Shown here: positions 1-12,900 of the stretch, one piece after another | Layout: the number at the start of each line of letters is the position of its first letter | Numbering within the stretch: position 1 is the stretch's first letter | Assembly: GCA_029224185.1 (NCBI GenBank) | Contig: CM055197.1 | Coordinates: 21,000,990 to 21,064,989, forward strand | Direction: 5' to 3' | Source: Karalla daura | Lineage: Eukaryota > Chordata > Actinopteri > Chaetodontiformes > Leiognathidae | Length of the DNA stretch: 64,000 nt | The notes under the pieces: model-generated | What the model was told of the DNA's origin: nothing | Seen by the model: the letters and a program-made list of their open reading frames with translations, nothing else | Database searches by the model: none | Made by a program: the position numbers and the translations under genes

Positions 1-1487
1 AGACCAGAAAATATTTTCTGTCATCATTGTAGTTACACCCTGATCGTGTCAGGCAAACCATAATATAGAAAAACTGTGGCAATTAGAAGTGCAAAACACC
101 ATTAGTCTGGCATGTAGTGTTTTTCTTCCTTTCAAGGAGCTTTAATACTGTACATTTGAAATTCTGTGCCACCCCGGGTTCCATAGGCTTGTGGCATAGA
201 CTGGGTGATGTGTAGGTGTTCACTTCAGAAATCAAATCATTTTTAAGGTGAAAGATGAATCTGTTTTTCTTGATTTGGACTACAGAAATGATCTTACTCC
301 ATCATGCATTGGTTTTTGTGCAAAGATATAGACATCAAGCACTGTTTACACAGTTTATATTTCAGAGAAGATCACAACTTCTACAACTGGTGCAGGATTG
401 ACTCTCCAAAGCTACTGAGGACCATGCCTCAGGGCACCACAAGGTCAGAGGGACAAACTACCCATATTGTGATGTTAATGCACCACAATTAGTGGATGCT
501 GGAATGATAATGACTAGGAGACATCTATTGTCTTTCATATCTACTGACAGTTATTACCAGGATTTGCTGTAATTGAAGACAATATACCATATAGAACATA
601 AAATTGCTTGACTTTATTTGTATGTTTTTTTCTATTTTCATATATGATGAAAATAGAAATGAATGAATAAAGCGTGGTTGGAAAACTTTAGGTAATCATT
701 TGGCCGCATGGTAATTGTGCAGAACAAAATTTCAGGAAAACAATAATGTGTCAAGTTAGTAACAGAGACAAAAAAGACAACCTGTACTTTAAACTGAGCA
801 AAGTGTGAGAATGACAGAGGAGCACAGAATATAATGGAGTTATAATTCAGACAGCGATTGGGGCATCAGACTGAGATCGTCACCCTTGTTGTTCCGTGCG
901 TGCTGACCCAGCTAACCACTGTGTGGGACAAACAGGAAGCCATTTATCTCAGGCCAAGTTCCCTGAAAGCTTCCTACTGCAGCTCCAAGATTGCCTTTGT
1001 TCTTTGGCAAGCCAGCAGACAATGACGATTTTAGGATAAATTAATTTTTGGAATGTGAGCCTGGGCCAGTTATGTAAAATGACAACAACCTTGCTCAGCT
1101 CTCATCTGGGTCAGACAGGCCAGAAAATTCCATGTGGCCAGAAAACATCACCTCCTGAGTACATGTTAGAGTGAATCACAGATCTTCTAATGAGATCACA
1201 TGTTCTGCATCTGTCATCCTACTTTATTTCCTTTGTGCACTTCCGGGTGTGACATTTCCTTTCATTTGCCTGTGCCCATATATAGATGCATGTTTCATGT
1301 TATGGGAGTTTCCATCTAAACCTTGGAAAACAATGTTAAGGTTTAGATAGATACATATTCCATTTGTCTGGGTTTGCCATGAAATGTATCTGTTTAAAGC
1401 AATGAAATCAATATTCAAACAAGAGGGAATTTAGACCCAAACTAAATAGACTAAGGGTCATAAGACACATAAGGGTCATAGACATAA

Positions 1488-1528
<41 letters not shown>

Positions 1529-2591
1529 TTCTCTAAACTCTTTCTAAATTTGCATTGCCTATAAGAAAAGTGGCTACTTTACTTGATTGTGGTTCTTTTG
1601 TTTTGTACTTCACTTTTCTTTGGTTTGCTTAGATATTGCCTGTGCTTAAAAAAACAGTATGAAAACACCAGTACATCAGCTTCATGTTGCTCAGGTTTCT
1701 TCATCACTGCAGGCTTGGAACCTGAACTCCCATGTGCAGTGTAACATTTCACTTAAACACACAAATCACAAACTCAACTAAAATTCCCTAAAAAAATTAC
1801 CACAAACATAATATCATATTATCAAAATATTATCCTGAACACTATCTCTTCCTTTTTGATCACACATGGCACACTTTCTGTGACAGCAAAAGCAATACAT
1901 AAACAATATTAAAGCAACGTTAAAACAATTTGTAGATCATTTAGCTCAGCATTGGCTCTTAACCCGTTAAACCTCTAATCTAGTGATAACAAACACTACA
2001 TTTTGACACAACAACTTTTTGAGCACATTCAACCTGTTTCATTTCATAGACGGTGCATGCCATAAATCAGTGATAGGGTTCATCATTTGAACTGAAATAA
2101 ATAAAGAAATGGTCAACTCTCTTGGCATTCTTCATTAAAGATAACGAGCTTGATGCCAGCTAATACGATCAGTGAAATGCTAAAAGAAAGACGGCAAGCT
2201 CTAAATAGAGTTTTCTCCTCCAAGGTGGGGCTAGTGAAGTAAGAACAAGACAAGGTCAATTGAATTGGTAGCTCCATCTGAAAGCACATTTTTACACACA
2301 GTGGATTTATATTTGACAGTGTACAGTTATGTCAGAGTAAAGTGTCCCAGCAGGTGGTGGGAGGCATGGAGCGCCCATCTGTAGCCCAATATGATGCACT
2401 ACGTTCAAGCTGTGCTGCAGGATGCCCTCCCTGTGCTTTCCAGAAACCATGATCCCAACAACACACTGTTGTCTCTGTCCATGTCCAATCTCAGTGGTAA
2501 GACCATTGTCATTTCCAGGGTGCCTGTGGTCATTCAGTCCACACAGTGCTTCCTTCCAGTGCCTGTATCAACGATAATCAACCGCCTTGTG
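1..2591. other. slc12a7 3' flank / probable 3' UTR, no other gene seen
   Basis: This AT-rich stretch lies downstream of the slc12a7 stop codon. Minus-strand AATAAA (plus-strand TTTATT) occurs near 1223-1228 and 613-618; either could be a polyadenylation signal, but I cannot choose. A CA repeat lies at 1490-1527. The open frames here are short and have no recognisable homology. Confidence 0.5.
1490..1527. repeat. (CA)n microsatellite
   Basis: Perfect AC dinucleotide run of about 19 units in the slc12a7 3' flank. Confidence 0.95.
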
Positions 2592-5500
2592 CTAGGAGTA
2601 GATGGTGATGACTTCCCGACCTCCTCCACGGACCAACAGGACACGGTCTAAGCCATCCATGAGGACCTCCAGGAACTGCATGTCTGAGTCACAGCCTGTT
2701 AAGGATATTGCTTGTGGGAGTGACACAGACTTGCATCTTTTGATCTCCCTGTAACAGCCGTTAAAAAAATCAAAAACTATTTCAAAGTGTGGAAATTGTG
2801 ACAGACAGTGATCGAAGTTGTAGGGGCCCCCAGTTCACCTCATGTGGATTTATTAAACGAGGCTGCCTCTGTCAGCGGCCTACGTGAATGATCAGCTGAT
2901 TAAGGATACAGTTCTCGTCGCCTTTCATGTTCCGTGGAGGGCCTGGCATGTTGAGTAAGACCAGCTGTGAATTCTGTGATTTCTGGACCACCACTTCATT
3001 CAGCTTCACAGCTGTATGCATCCTCCGCACATTGGATTGGTTACTACCATGAACAATAGACAAGATTTAGAACGATGATTAGCCTGTCAATGCCTCCTGG
3101 GTGCGATTGCATTAGACTCAAAATAATCAACACAGAGCGAGGTGAAACATGACGATCTTTTGGCTAGCCTCAGCACACACAGACACATGCAAGCTGCAGA
3201 TCTGTCATTATGCAAACCGGATGCTGCCTTTCACAAAAGCATGCCAACACACTGTGGGAGTATTGCTGCCAGAAGAACACGCAAGCACATGCACATGCAA
3301 GTAGAAGGTGAACAAGAAAGTTACTTACAGGTTCTCCCACTCACTTGAAGATTGGAGCAAAAAAAAGGAAAAACATCAAAATTGCAACATCAGTGGCATC
3401 GTTGGACATAGTGAATCATGTGATCCATATGGGGTTACTAACAGGTGATGTTTACTATAACAGTCATCAGTTAAAGACTCTAATGGTGCAGAACTGACAG
3501 CAACATAAAAACATGAGGACACAAGCAATACAGATAATTAATATACATGAAAAATGTGTTGTGTGGATCTGCTTACGGTTTCATATTAAACATGTCTTTG
3601 ACTCCCATGCCTTCTCTGTGTCTGTTTCTCTCATGGACCAGTTTGTCTTTGGTCCAGGTCATGTGAACTCGGTCCGGGGTGGCGCCTGCAACTTTGTCAT
3701 TTACTGTAGAGTGAGATGCTGTGTTCCGGTCATGAATCAACTGGGCCTGAATAAAAGGGGAAATTACAAATGGATTACATATCTAACTAACAAAACACAG
3801 GATTTTCACATCCATTTCCATGGAAAGAGCCAACTCATGAGGATGACATCAAATGAATTACATTTTACATTTATATTCACTTCTGTCTTGTTAATTCATT
3901 TGGTCTAATGTAGTATCAGTGCTTCTTCAACCACAAAGTAAAGACACAAAGTGATGTCTCCCTCTGCTGGCAAGTTTTCAGTAAGTGCAGAGATAACAGC
4001 AAACTGTCTCCAAGTTCAACTTCAGATGACTGAACAGTCAAAAGCATTGCATTGCAGAGTCAATGATGGTGATACTGATGATGAAAGCAATGAAGAATGG
4101 AATGACAAGAGGAGGGAATGGTGGCATGGCATCAGGCAATGATGGGCTGAATGGTTGCCATGTCTACCTCGTCCTCTGGAATGCACAAGGTGCTGAGGGA
4201 AGGCGCATAAGCGCCAGATGACTTCTTCCGCTTTATGGAGCCACGGGACACGTCTGTGATGCTCTGAATCTGAGCCGATCATCCGATCGCACAATAAGGT
4301 TGTGGAAAAGAGTTCAAAGGTCAGCAACTCCAGAGAACACCAACAGTTACACTAGACCTGACCCGCCGGGTGGGAAACAACTGAATGCATCAATGACAAT
4401 GATTGCTTTATTCATATGGTTTGCATTTGTTTGTTTTTTTTTCACATCGTGTTCTGTATTGTGTTGCATCTTTATATTTTCAGTGCGATGCAATTGTTAA
4501 AGGTTTGTGCTGCGGATATTTTCTTGTTCTGTATTTTTAAATACACCTTTTATGTTTGTATGTGTTCATTCCACAAGTACGAAACTGAGGGTGCTAGGTT
4601 TCATAGTTATTGTACTAAACATGTAATAACGTGACTGTCACAGTACCTCTCTCTCTCTCTCAGTGCGGGACAGCTGCATCTGTTTCAGCATCTGAGACCT
4701 CTGTTCCATCACAAGTGTCTTCTCATAGGTGAAGGCCGAGATGTCACTGTCATGCTGGAGGGGCACATGTGATATTTGCAGTTTCAGAGTGTGTCAAATG
4801 TAGCTAATGTTCTCGTTCAGATAAACTTGGTTATCTCATAAGGAGCCCTGTGAGAAATGTGTACTTAAAAGACAAGCCTAAGGTCATATTGTCTTGAATT
4901 GACAAAATGAGGTAGTGTATCGAGGTGGTGATTCAAATTCTGAGAGACTAACCATTTCCACCACCTCCACTACTGCATCCAGGCGCAGATGGTAGAGGAA
5001 CATCTGAAGGTCCTTCTTCATCTGGATGGAGTTGTCATCCATCTGGGCCACTGTGAAAATACGCATATTGCACTTCCTCCACACCTACAGATACAACAGA
5101 AGAAATGTTAAGAGGAACAACAGGAAGAACCAGAACGAATGATAATATGAAATTTCAAGAGTCAAGATGTGTCTTGACATCTTAGTTCATAACAACGAAA
5201 TTATCCAAACACAAAAAGGAAAGGTTAGCGCACACAAACATTTGTGCGCACACACACACACCTTGTGTTGACTAAGTAAAAATGGCAGCAGCATGAGCAG
5301 GCCGCCATCATGTACGATCCACCACACATCAATGGTTCCCTCCTTCAGGCGTTCCTGGTTGCTAGGGAAATGGTCGATGTTCTTTGCGACCAGCAGAGCC
5401 TGATGGGCTGCTGTCGTCTCTCTCACTGTTTCTGGAGAGTGAGAAGGAGAGATGGAGCAAGTGAGGCCAAGCACGGCCAAGTATTCTTTCTCCCTCTGCT

Positions 5501-6971
5501 GTGCCTCAGGGTTTCCCTCGTTTCTCCAGGGTAACTCAGCTTGTACCTACTCCCTTGTGTACTAGGTCAGTTCTTCATTAGATACCAATGGTATAATGTT
5601 TTCAAATGGATGAAGCATGGGTAAATTTATGAAATGTATTAGAAAGGTCACTTTCCTCTTCATGGAGGATGATATGACTCTCATGCACTTTTTTTCAAAA
5701 CACTGGATGGCTTACCTATGAAGTTCCTTCTTGCAGAGGAGTCCCGGGCTTGTTTCCATCCTGCAGGCCAAGCCATCAGCACAGCGTTGTGTTTCATTCC
5801 TCCCAGTCCCGCCGACTGGATGAGCAGTGAGAAGCCATCTCGTAGGTTGGACGACACCACCACATGGGAGAAGCCCTTCATCTTTTCTGCAACCATGGCT
5901 GCTTTCAAATTCTGAAGGGGTCAAGTACAGAAGAAGAAGAAGTTGGGAAAAGTGAAGATGAAAAAGAATAATGGCCAATGCATACTCTACAAGAATAGAG
6001 AAATTCTCATCTCAAACTTTATCCTATTCTCATTGTCTTTGCAAATGTTTGATTGTGCAGACATTGCTAAAATATATTCATTTGATCAATACAATAAAAA
6101 AAAAATACAATACTGATGGCATTCATTCATTCAGTCATTGTGATCAGTGATCTGATGCTATTCAATGCAGTAGGTTTTCTTATGTACACAAAATAAATCC
6201 TACTAATTCTGCCCTGGAATGCGTAGCAAACTGTAAGAATGAGGAGTTGAACCTGCATGAAAGAGCTTAGTATGATTTTAAAGAAAACTGAATTAAAAAG
6301 GTATTTTGTTATCATAGCTATGAAAACTTTAGAAAAGATAAGAAAAAGAAGAACAAGACAAGCTTTCTTACAATTCTTCATCAAAGTTGGCCTCAACAAG
6401 TAATATAGTATGGAGCTCAGGAGTTAATAAATGAATCAAAGCTTTAACACATGGTAGCATTTATGCCAGTACAAAGCCATTTTGTGTTTGCTGTATAGTC
6501 CCAGTGTTCCAGGTGTTATTCATCTTGTGAGCATGTGAGAACGGCTACAATCACAAGACATGTTTGAGGGGTTTTAGATGGAGAATTTGCACCAGCATTT
6601 TTTTCTGTGGTTATTACAATACCTTTTCTCTCTCTTGCTACATAAGTTGTTCCCTGCTTGCAAGTTCAGTTAAGCTACTATGAAATTCATAACTTAGAGA
6701 AAAAGGTGGGTGCAGAAGGTCTGTGAGTTACGTGTGTACCGTCACTTTCCCTTTTTCTTTCACCCTCACACACAACCTAAGGGTGAATGAACCGTGACAT
6801 ACCTGCTCTCCAGTCTTGACGTCGTTTCCCTGGGTCATGTAGGTACCCTCCAGGACGGAGCAGACGATCGTCAGGCCTTTGCCTGCTTTGAGCTGTGTGG
6901 TGAAGGAGAGGAGCCGGGGGTGTTTCACCGCCAACTCTGCGTCCAGCTTACACATGACCAGTAACTGAGGC
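2592..6971 (-). CDS. slc12a7: slc12a7 exons 18-25: cytoplasmic C-terminal regulatory domain
   Basis: Exons 6803-6971, 5716-5911, 5262-5431, 4953-5084, 4647-4754, 3577-3746, 2910-3043 and 2592-2683 encode residues about 692-1081. Conserved blocks are AVKHPRLLSFTTQLKAGKGL, LIQSAGLGGMKHNAVLMAWP, IDVWWIVHDGGLLMLLPFLL, RIFTVAQMDDNSIQMKKDLQ and the terminal GGGREVITIYS. The threonine in SNVRRMHTAVKLNE (about T1017) aligns with the conserved WNK-SPAK inhibitory site (T1048 in human KCC3). The segment QLIHDRNTASHSTVND matches the KCC4 region holding the other regulatory threonine. The stop is TAG at 2594-2592. The last intron looks like a U12-type intron. Confidence 0.94.
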
Positions 6972-9900
6972 CTGAAAACGGAGAAAATAGTTGAAAGGAA
7001 GATTGCTGGAAAACAAATGAGCACATAAGATGCATGACTACATCTAGATCACAGCTAAATCTCAACAATTTACTCAAATCTCAAATTTATTTTCCAAATT
7101 TTGATTGAAGTATACTATCTTATCAACTCACAGCTAAAACAGCTTCTAGTTATCAAGGTAGAGTAACAAAAGACATCACATTTTGTCGGTTCCACTACAA
7201 CTTTGATATGATTAAAGAAAATCACACGCATGCTCACCTCCAATTTTTAGTGTGTAATGGGACTTCCTCCAGCCGAATGAGAGCATAACGTGCTGCATTC
7301 AAGGACAGACCCCTTATCCCATCTCCCCACTCTTTCACTGCCCTGCAAGAATGCAACAGACATTAATGGCTCACTTTTTTTCCAAGTGTCTAAGAAGTGA
7401 ATGAATACAACATTTCATTCCAGTCTCAGAGCGATGCAATTAATGGACATGAGACTTCAAGTGGTGAACCAAGTGATTTTCCAAAAACTAAAAAGACCCG
7501 TGTGATGAAAAGGCATGCTAAACTGAATTAAACCCTCTGCTTAAGCAGACTATACTAGTAATAATAATCTAATCTAATAGTGACTTGAAAATGGACTCAC
7601 CCTCTGTACTCAATGTACTTGTAGATACAACCAGCAATCACCATGACAACCAGAGCATAATACCAGGAGCAGACAAACATGAGAGAGAGGCACAGACTCA
7701 TCCCTAAGAAAGACAGGGTCCTACAAGACAAACATACAGAACACATCATCACATTTTGAAAGACTAGAATTTTTTAATATATATATTATTATGATATAGG
7801 GTTTACATAGGATTGATTTAGGTGTGCACTGAGTGGAAAACAAGTCTTACCAGTGATAGAACTTGAAGCGAGGTCTCCAGTTGGGGGTCCGGAGTAAGGT
7901 CTGAATGGCACAGGCCAGGTTAACAAACAGGTAGCACATGAGGAAAAACCTGAGCAGACACAAAGAAAAAATAATGTTACTGCTTATCATCCCAGTCACA
8001 GTAGTTTGGCAAGAGAGACCGAGAGCAATAGGGTACGAAAATAAATATTTTTTTGAATTGTTTGTGTTACATCACTTACATAGAAAGGATGGGTGCCACA
8101 GCATCGAGGGAAGCAATGAGGACTCCAATCTCACATATCCCGACTGTCAGCAACAGAGCCCAGGTAGGCTCCCCATTAGCCTTTCCATGACCAAAGACCT
8201 GAGATAAAAAGATTTGATTTAATGTAATGGCAGAGACATCAAAACACAAAATCTATATTTGAAAAGGTTTTCTCCAGGTACTTTGATTGTCTGAAAACAT
8301 GACCAATTGGGGACCAACTGAGAAAATTACCCACAGGTGTGAGTGTGAGAGTCACTTTTACTTTTTTTTACAGTTCAAGCTCAAACCAACCTGAATGCCT
8401 TAAATTAGATGTTACTTATCAACCAACTGGAGTCCATGCAAAAGCTTGTTATCTATGGAAAGATGACACTTTGAAGTTTTATAACCAGCTTTTCAAAAAT
8501 TGAATTGTTATTATTACCAGTATTTATTTTGTTTAACTGCAAGTGAAGCGATATAGGTGCACATTGGTAAACAAAATGAGTTGATAGCCCATTATAGTAA
8601 TGATTGAAATTATTATTCTTGGCATGTTTTTTAAAGGCTGTGTCAGGTGCCCCCCCATCCCCCCATTGATTGGCAGTCAAAATCCATGGCTCTGTCTATA
8701 CACGCCTCTCCTTTAGCCAGTTTGCTGCCAACATTATGCTACATGCACACATTACTTCATTGGCTTGCAACTGCAGAGAGAGTCTCCGACCTGAGAGGCC
8801 AGTTGGTCAAATTTCTGGGTGTCTATAGAAACCTTGATTTGGGAGATGTTGAACACCCTTACCCCTACTTGTCGTAAACCCATATCGACTCATGTTAACA
8901 AAAAATTCATGAATCTGATGGGGCCAGTAATGAAATTACAAGTTATATTGTGTTTGTGAGAAAGTGGAGCATGGTAGCAAACAGAGCTGTAAACACATAT
9001 AGCATTTAGCACTGACCTGTAGGAAAGGGACGATACCATCCCGAGCAATGGCCTGCAGCAGCCGGGGGGCGCCAGTGAGGCTCTGCAGTCCCGCTCCACA
9101 GCAGGAGAAAAAGGAGCCAATCACAATCACCCAGGGTGATGGCCAGGCCAGGATACCTATCACTGGGTTCTGCTTGACTGAGAATCCAAACCTGGCCCAC
9201 AAAGTCAGACAAATGACCAGCTGAGTGGATAGTTCTCTGGTACTGTCTGACATTTACTGATTATCTCACTTTCCATTTGAGCACACCATATGTATACATA
9301 AAAAGAAAAAAAGAAAAAAATCACAACGTTAAATTTCAATTGATTAAAAAAAAAACTACTGAAATCATTCTTCATTTTCTCCTCATCAACCCCCAGATAT
9401 TTATCTCTACTTTTCACTGTTTGAATACCCCACCACGCTGTCTTGAAAACCAACTGCTTTTGATACTTTGCAATACAATGTATGATACTCAGTACAACCT
9501 CAAACTTGCAATGCTGTAAAGTTAGAATAAGTAGTGATACAAAATAAATGGTAAAATGATAAATGGACAAGTAGACAAATGAAAAATGAAATACACACTT
9601 ACTTATCTCTTAGTACCACTCCTTCAATACAGGCTCCAAACAAGACCACACAGGAGATGTCTGTGCATTAAGTTTAGAGGGAAACACCTGTACTCGGGAT
9701 GTGTTGATCTGTGACACCAGTGCACAAATAACCATACATACATACCATACATACATACATCCATACACCCATACATGCATACATCCATCCATACATACAT
9801 CCATCCATCCATACATACATACATACATACATACATACATACATACATACATACATACATACATACATACATACATACATACATACATACATACATACAT

Positions 9901-12900
9901 ACATACATACATACATACATACATAAAAACATGTAATTGAAAAAGAAAAAACAAAACAAAATACCATGCCCACACAGAGAAACCATCAAGAGGATACAGA
10001 TAAAAGAGGTGGTGAGAATAGCCAGTATGGTTCCTATTGGGATGGACCTCTGAGCATCTCTGAGATCACCAGACCTGTTGGAACCAGCCATTATACCTAA
10101 AACACACACACGCACGCACACACACACACGCACACATTATGCTGTGTATGTACGGTCTCTGAGGAGGCTTTGTTAAGGAAAACTAGTACTGAAAGCATTA
10201 AAATTGTTTGTACAATTGTCTCTTTACTCTTTACTTTCCGACTTTTGCCAACAGATTTATAGTGTTATGTAGAATGCATGTAGCAGTGTTAATGAGGCAA
10301 AATCAAATTCAAACACTGTTCCTCTAAAACAGTAAGTTCTATCCAACATAGTTGTATTCCGAGCATTACTGCAGAAAATGTTTTCCCTTTCCACCAAAGA
10401 GTTGAGAATTTGCAAACATTCACTCTGTATGCTAGCATACGCATGTCTGTCATCTACCTGTGACAGAGGGGAAGTATATTCCCACCAGCAGAGTGAAGTA
10501 GGTGGTGATGTCGTTGATGAGGTAGGGTCGATTTTGGATCTCTTTTTGTGGGTCCTGGACTTCCACCGAAGGTTGGCTTTCCTTCTCGATGAATATACCA
10601 GCTGGACCATAGTTGCCCCACAGGTTTTCTGATGGACAGCCAGAAAGCGAGCATGGATAAAGATTCATTTTGGTAATTCAGGCAGTTAATGTCGAGAGGA
10701 AATAAGGAAGACTCCATCCTGTCGCCACCTTTGATAACTCCACTCATGAGCCCGGGTATGGCTGGCATCTCTGTCAGGTTGTTCAGGAGGAAGTACTTGT
10801 CACAGCTTGCATTGCAGAAAATGGTCCATAGCTCAGTGGTCACAGTGTTGTTTTTCACAGCCACCGTCTTTGCACATACTTCGAAATCTTTATTCATTAG
10901 AGAGCGGTTTCCCAGCAGGCAGACGCTGCAGATGAGAGAGAAACAAATGTATGACTGACGAAACGAACGAAAAACAGGAGCTCAGGGAAAGAGTGGGTTT
11001 AATAATTTCAGCTGAACCAACCATTAATTCATTTCAAAGCATTAACAAGTTTTGGTTAATGATAAGCCTGTACTGCTTGTGTAACTGCAATGACAGCGTT
11101 AGTATTGTGCTCACCAGCAGCAGTCTACCACCACAAAGTTAGAGATATTTCAGAGAAAAGATTGCAATGATTTTCTCTGCATCTAAGGTTAGGCTTATTA
11201 TTGCCTAGTATCTTACTTGCTTTGTACCCAATCTATCTGTCAATGCAGGGAGGGCCTTTCCTCACCATTGCGTTTTGCCCCCCAATAAATTTCAGCCTAG
11301 AGGACATGTCACTGGTTTGATGAGAAATGTTTAATTTGCTCTGAGTAACTTACTTAAACTCTGGTGGTTCGATGAGTGTCTTGATGACTCCAGCATAAGT
11401 GGCCATGATGGAGAGAACCACACAGGCCAGGAACACCAGAGCTAGTTTGTTCACATACCTGTGGAAAGAGCACAGCAAACGGCATCATGCTATTATAACA
11501 AGATATATACACCAGAATCTATGCCTAATTACAGCTACTGCAGAGCAATGGTCAGGACCAAACATTTTTTGGCAAACATTCCAAAGCTGAAAATACAAAA
11601 ATTGCATCTGGACAGCATGGAGATGTTGGTCCATGAGTGAAAAAACTGAGGTTTAAAAAAATGTTTAAAAATCTTGAGAAGTAGGACTTCCACGGAAAAA
11701 GAAAAAAGAAAGAGGAAGACGAAGAATATGCAGCAAAACAATAGGGTTCCATTAAGCTTAGGCTGCCTGCCCCCAAATTACAGACTGAGCATGCAGCTAT
11801 GTATGTTCCTGGATACTTACTTCACTCCTACAAACACCACCAGTGCCATCAGGAGCAGGCAGCAGGTGCCATAGACGCGCATGTCATTGAGCACTGGTGT
11901 AGCTTGGTCTTCTTTAAACACCGTGGCTGTTGGAACAATATACATCTGGCAACAAAGAGACATTACTGTGAGACCTTTGTGATTTCATGCGGCTGACAGC
12001 TTTTCTATGTGTGAGCGGATACAAACCAGTAGAATCTCTATGGTGCCCAGGATGTACAGGGATCCTGCGAAGGTGGTTCCCAGGTACAAACAGAGACCCA
12101 CAGCACCTCCAAACTCGGGACCCAAAGACCTGGAGATCATGTAGTAGGAGCCACCAGCTTCAGAGAGACAAAACCCTGGTTAGACTACTACCTAATGTGT
12201 TTTTCCAGGTTACTCTTGAACAAAGTACAGTGCAATAAATGACAGAAATATTTCTATTCAAAAGAAATAATACATGTGAAGTTTAATTGTTGACATGCGA
12301 TGAGCACAGTGTTTTAAAAAAGTATGGTAAATCTTTGCTTCAAACACTGCTTTCAACATAGCAAGAATATGTAGGTGGATGGGAATTCATTTCTTTGTAA
12401 GTATTCTTGAGAAGGCTGCCTAAAAGTACATTGTGGCTGGCATCATAAAATGTAAATATTGCCATTAGGACTGAAAGGATTGCGAATGTAACAATTCATG
12501 TTGTACCTGGAACCACTCCATTGGTTGCAATGGCACTCATTGATATGGCTGTGAGCAATGTCTGTGTGAAGAGAAGAGAGAAGGATGGATGTGGATGGAT
12601 CACAACACAGCATAACATGAAACCATATATATATATATATATATATATACATACACATATATACATTCACTGTACACACATTCACATTCATACTGTATGT
12701 GGTGGGAGGTGAGAGAAATGCACACCAAATGTGCAGTGATCCTCAAGCTAAAATTGTCCTCTGACCTTACTTTGAATCACATGAAGAGATAAACTCGGAG
12801 AAGGGAAAAAGAAGGGAACACTTCTTCAATGTTTAATACCGCTCACAGCAACATTTAAGAAGAAAATGACCCAAAATGGCACAAGATAATTTAAAGATTA

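Noticed and set aside
9624..10133. 169-codon minus-strand open frame
   Set aside because: It joins genuine slc12a7 exon 11 to the CATA repeat read as Cys-Met-Tyr-Val; only 9998-10096 is coding.
11940..12026. GTATCC near the slc12a7 exon 6 donor as another U12 site
   Set aside because: Using it would break the frame; the donor GTTTGT after CTG preserves homology, and the acceptor has no U12 branch motif.
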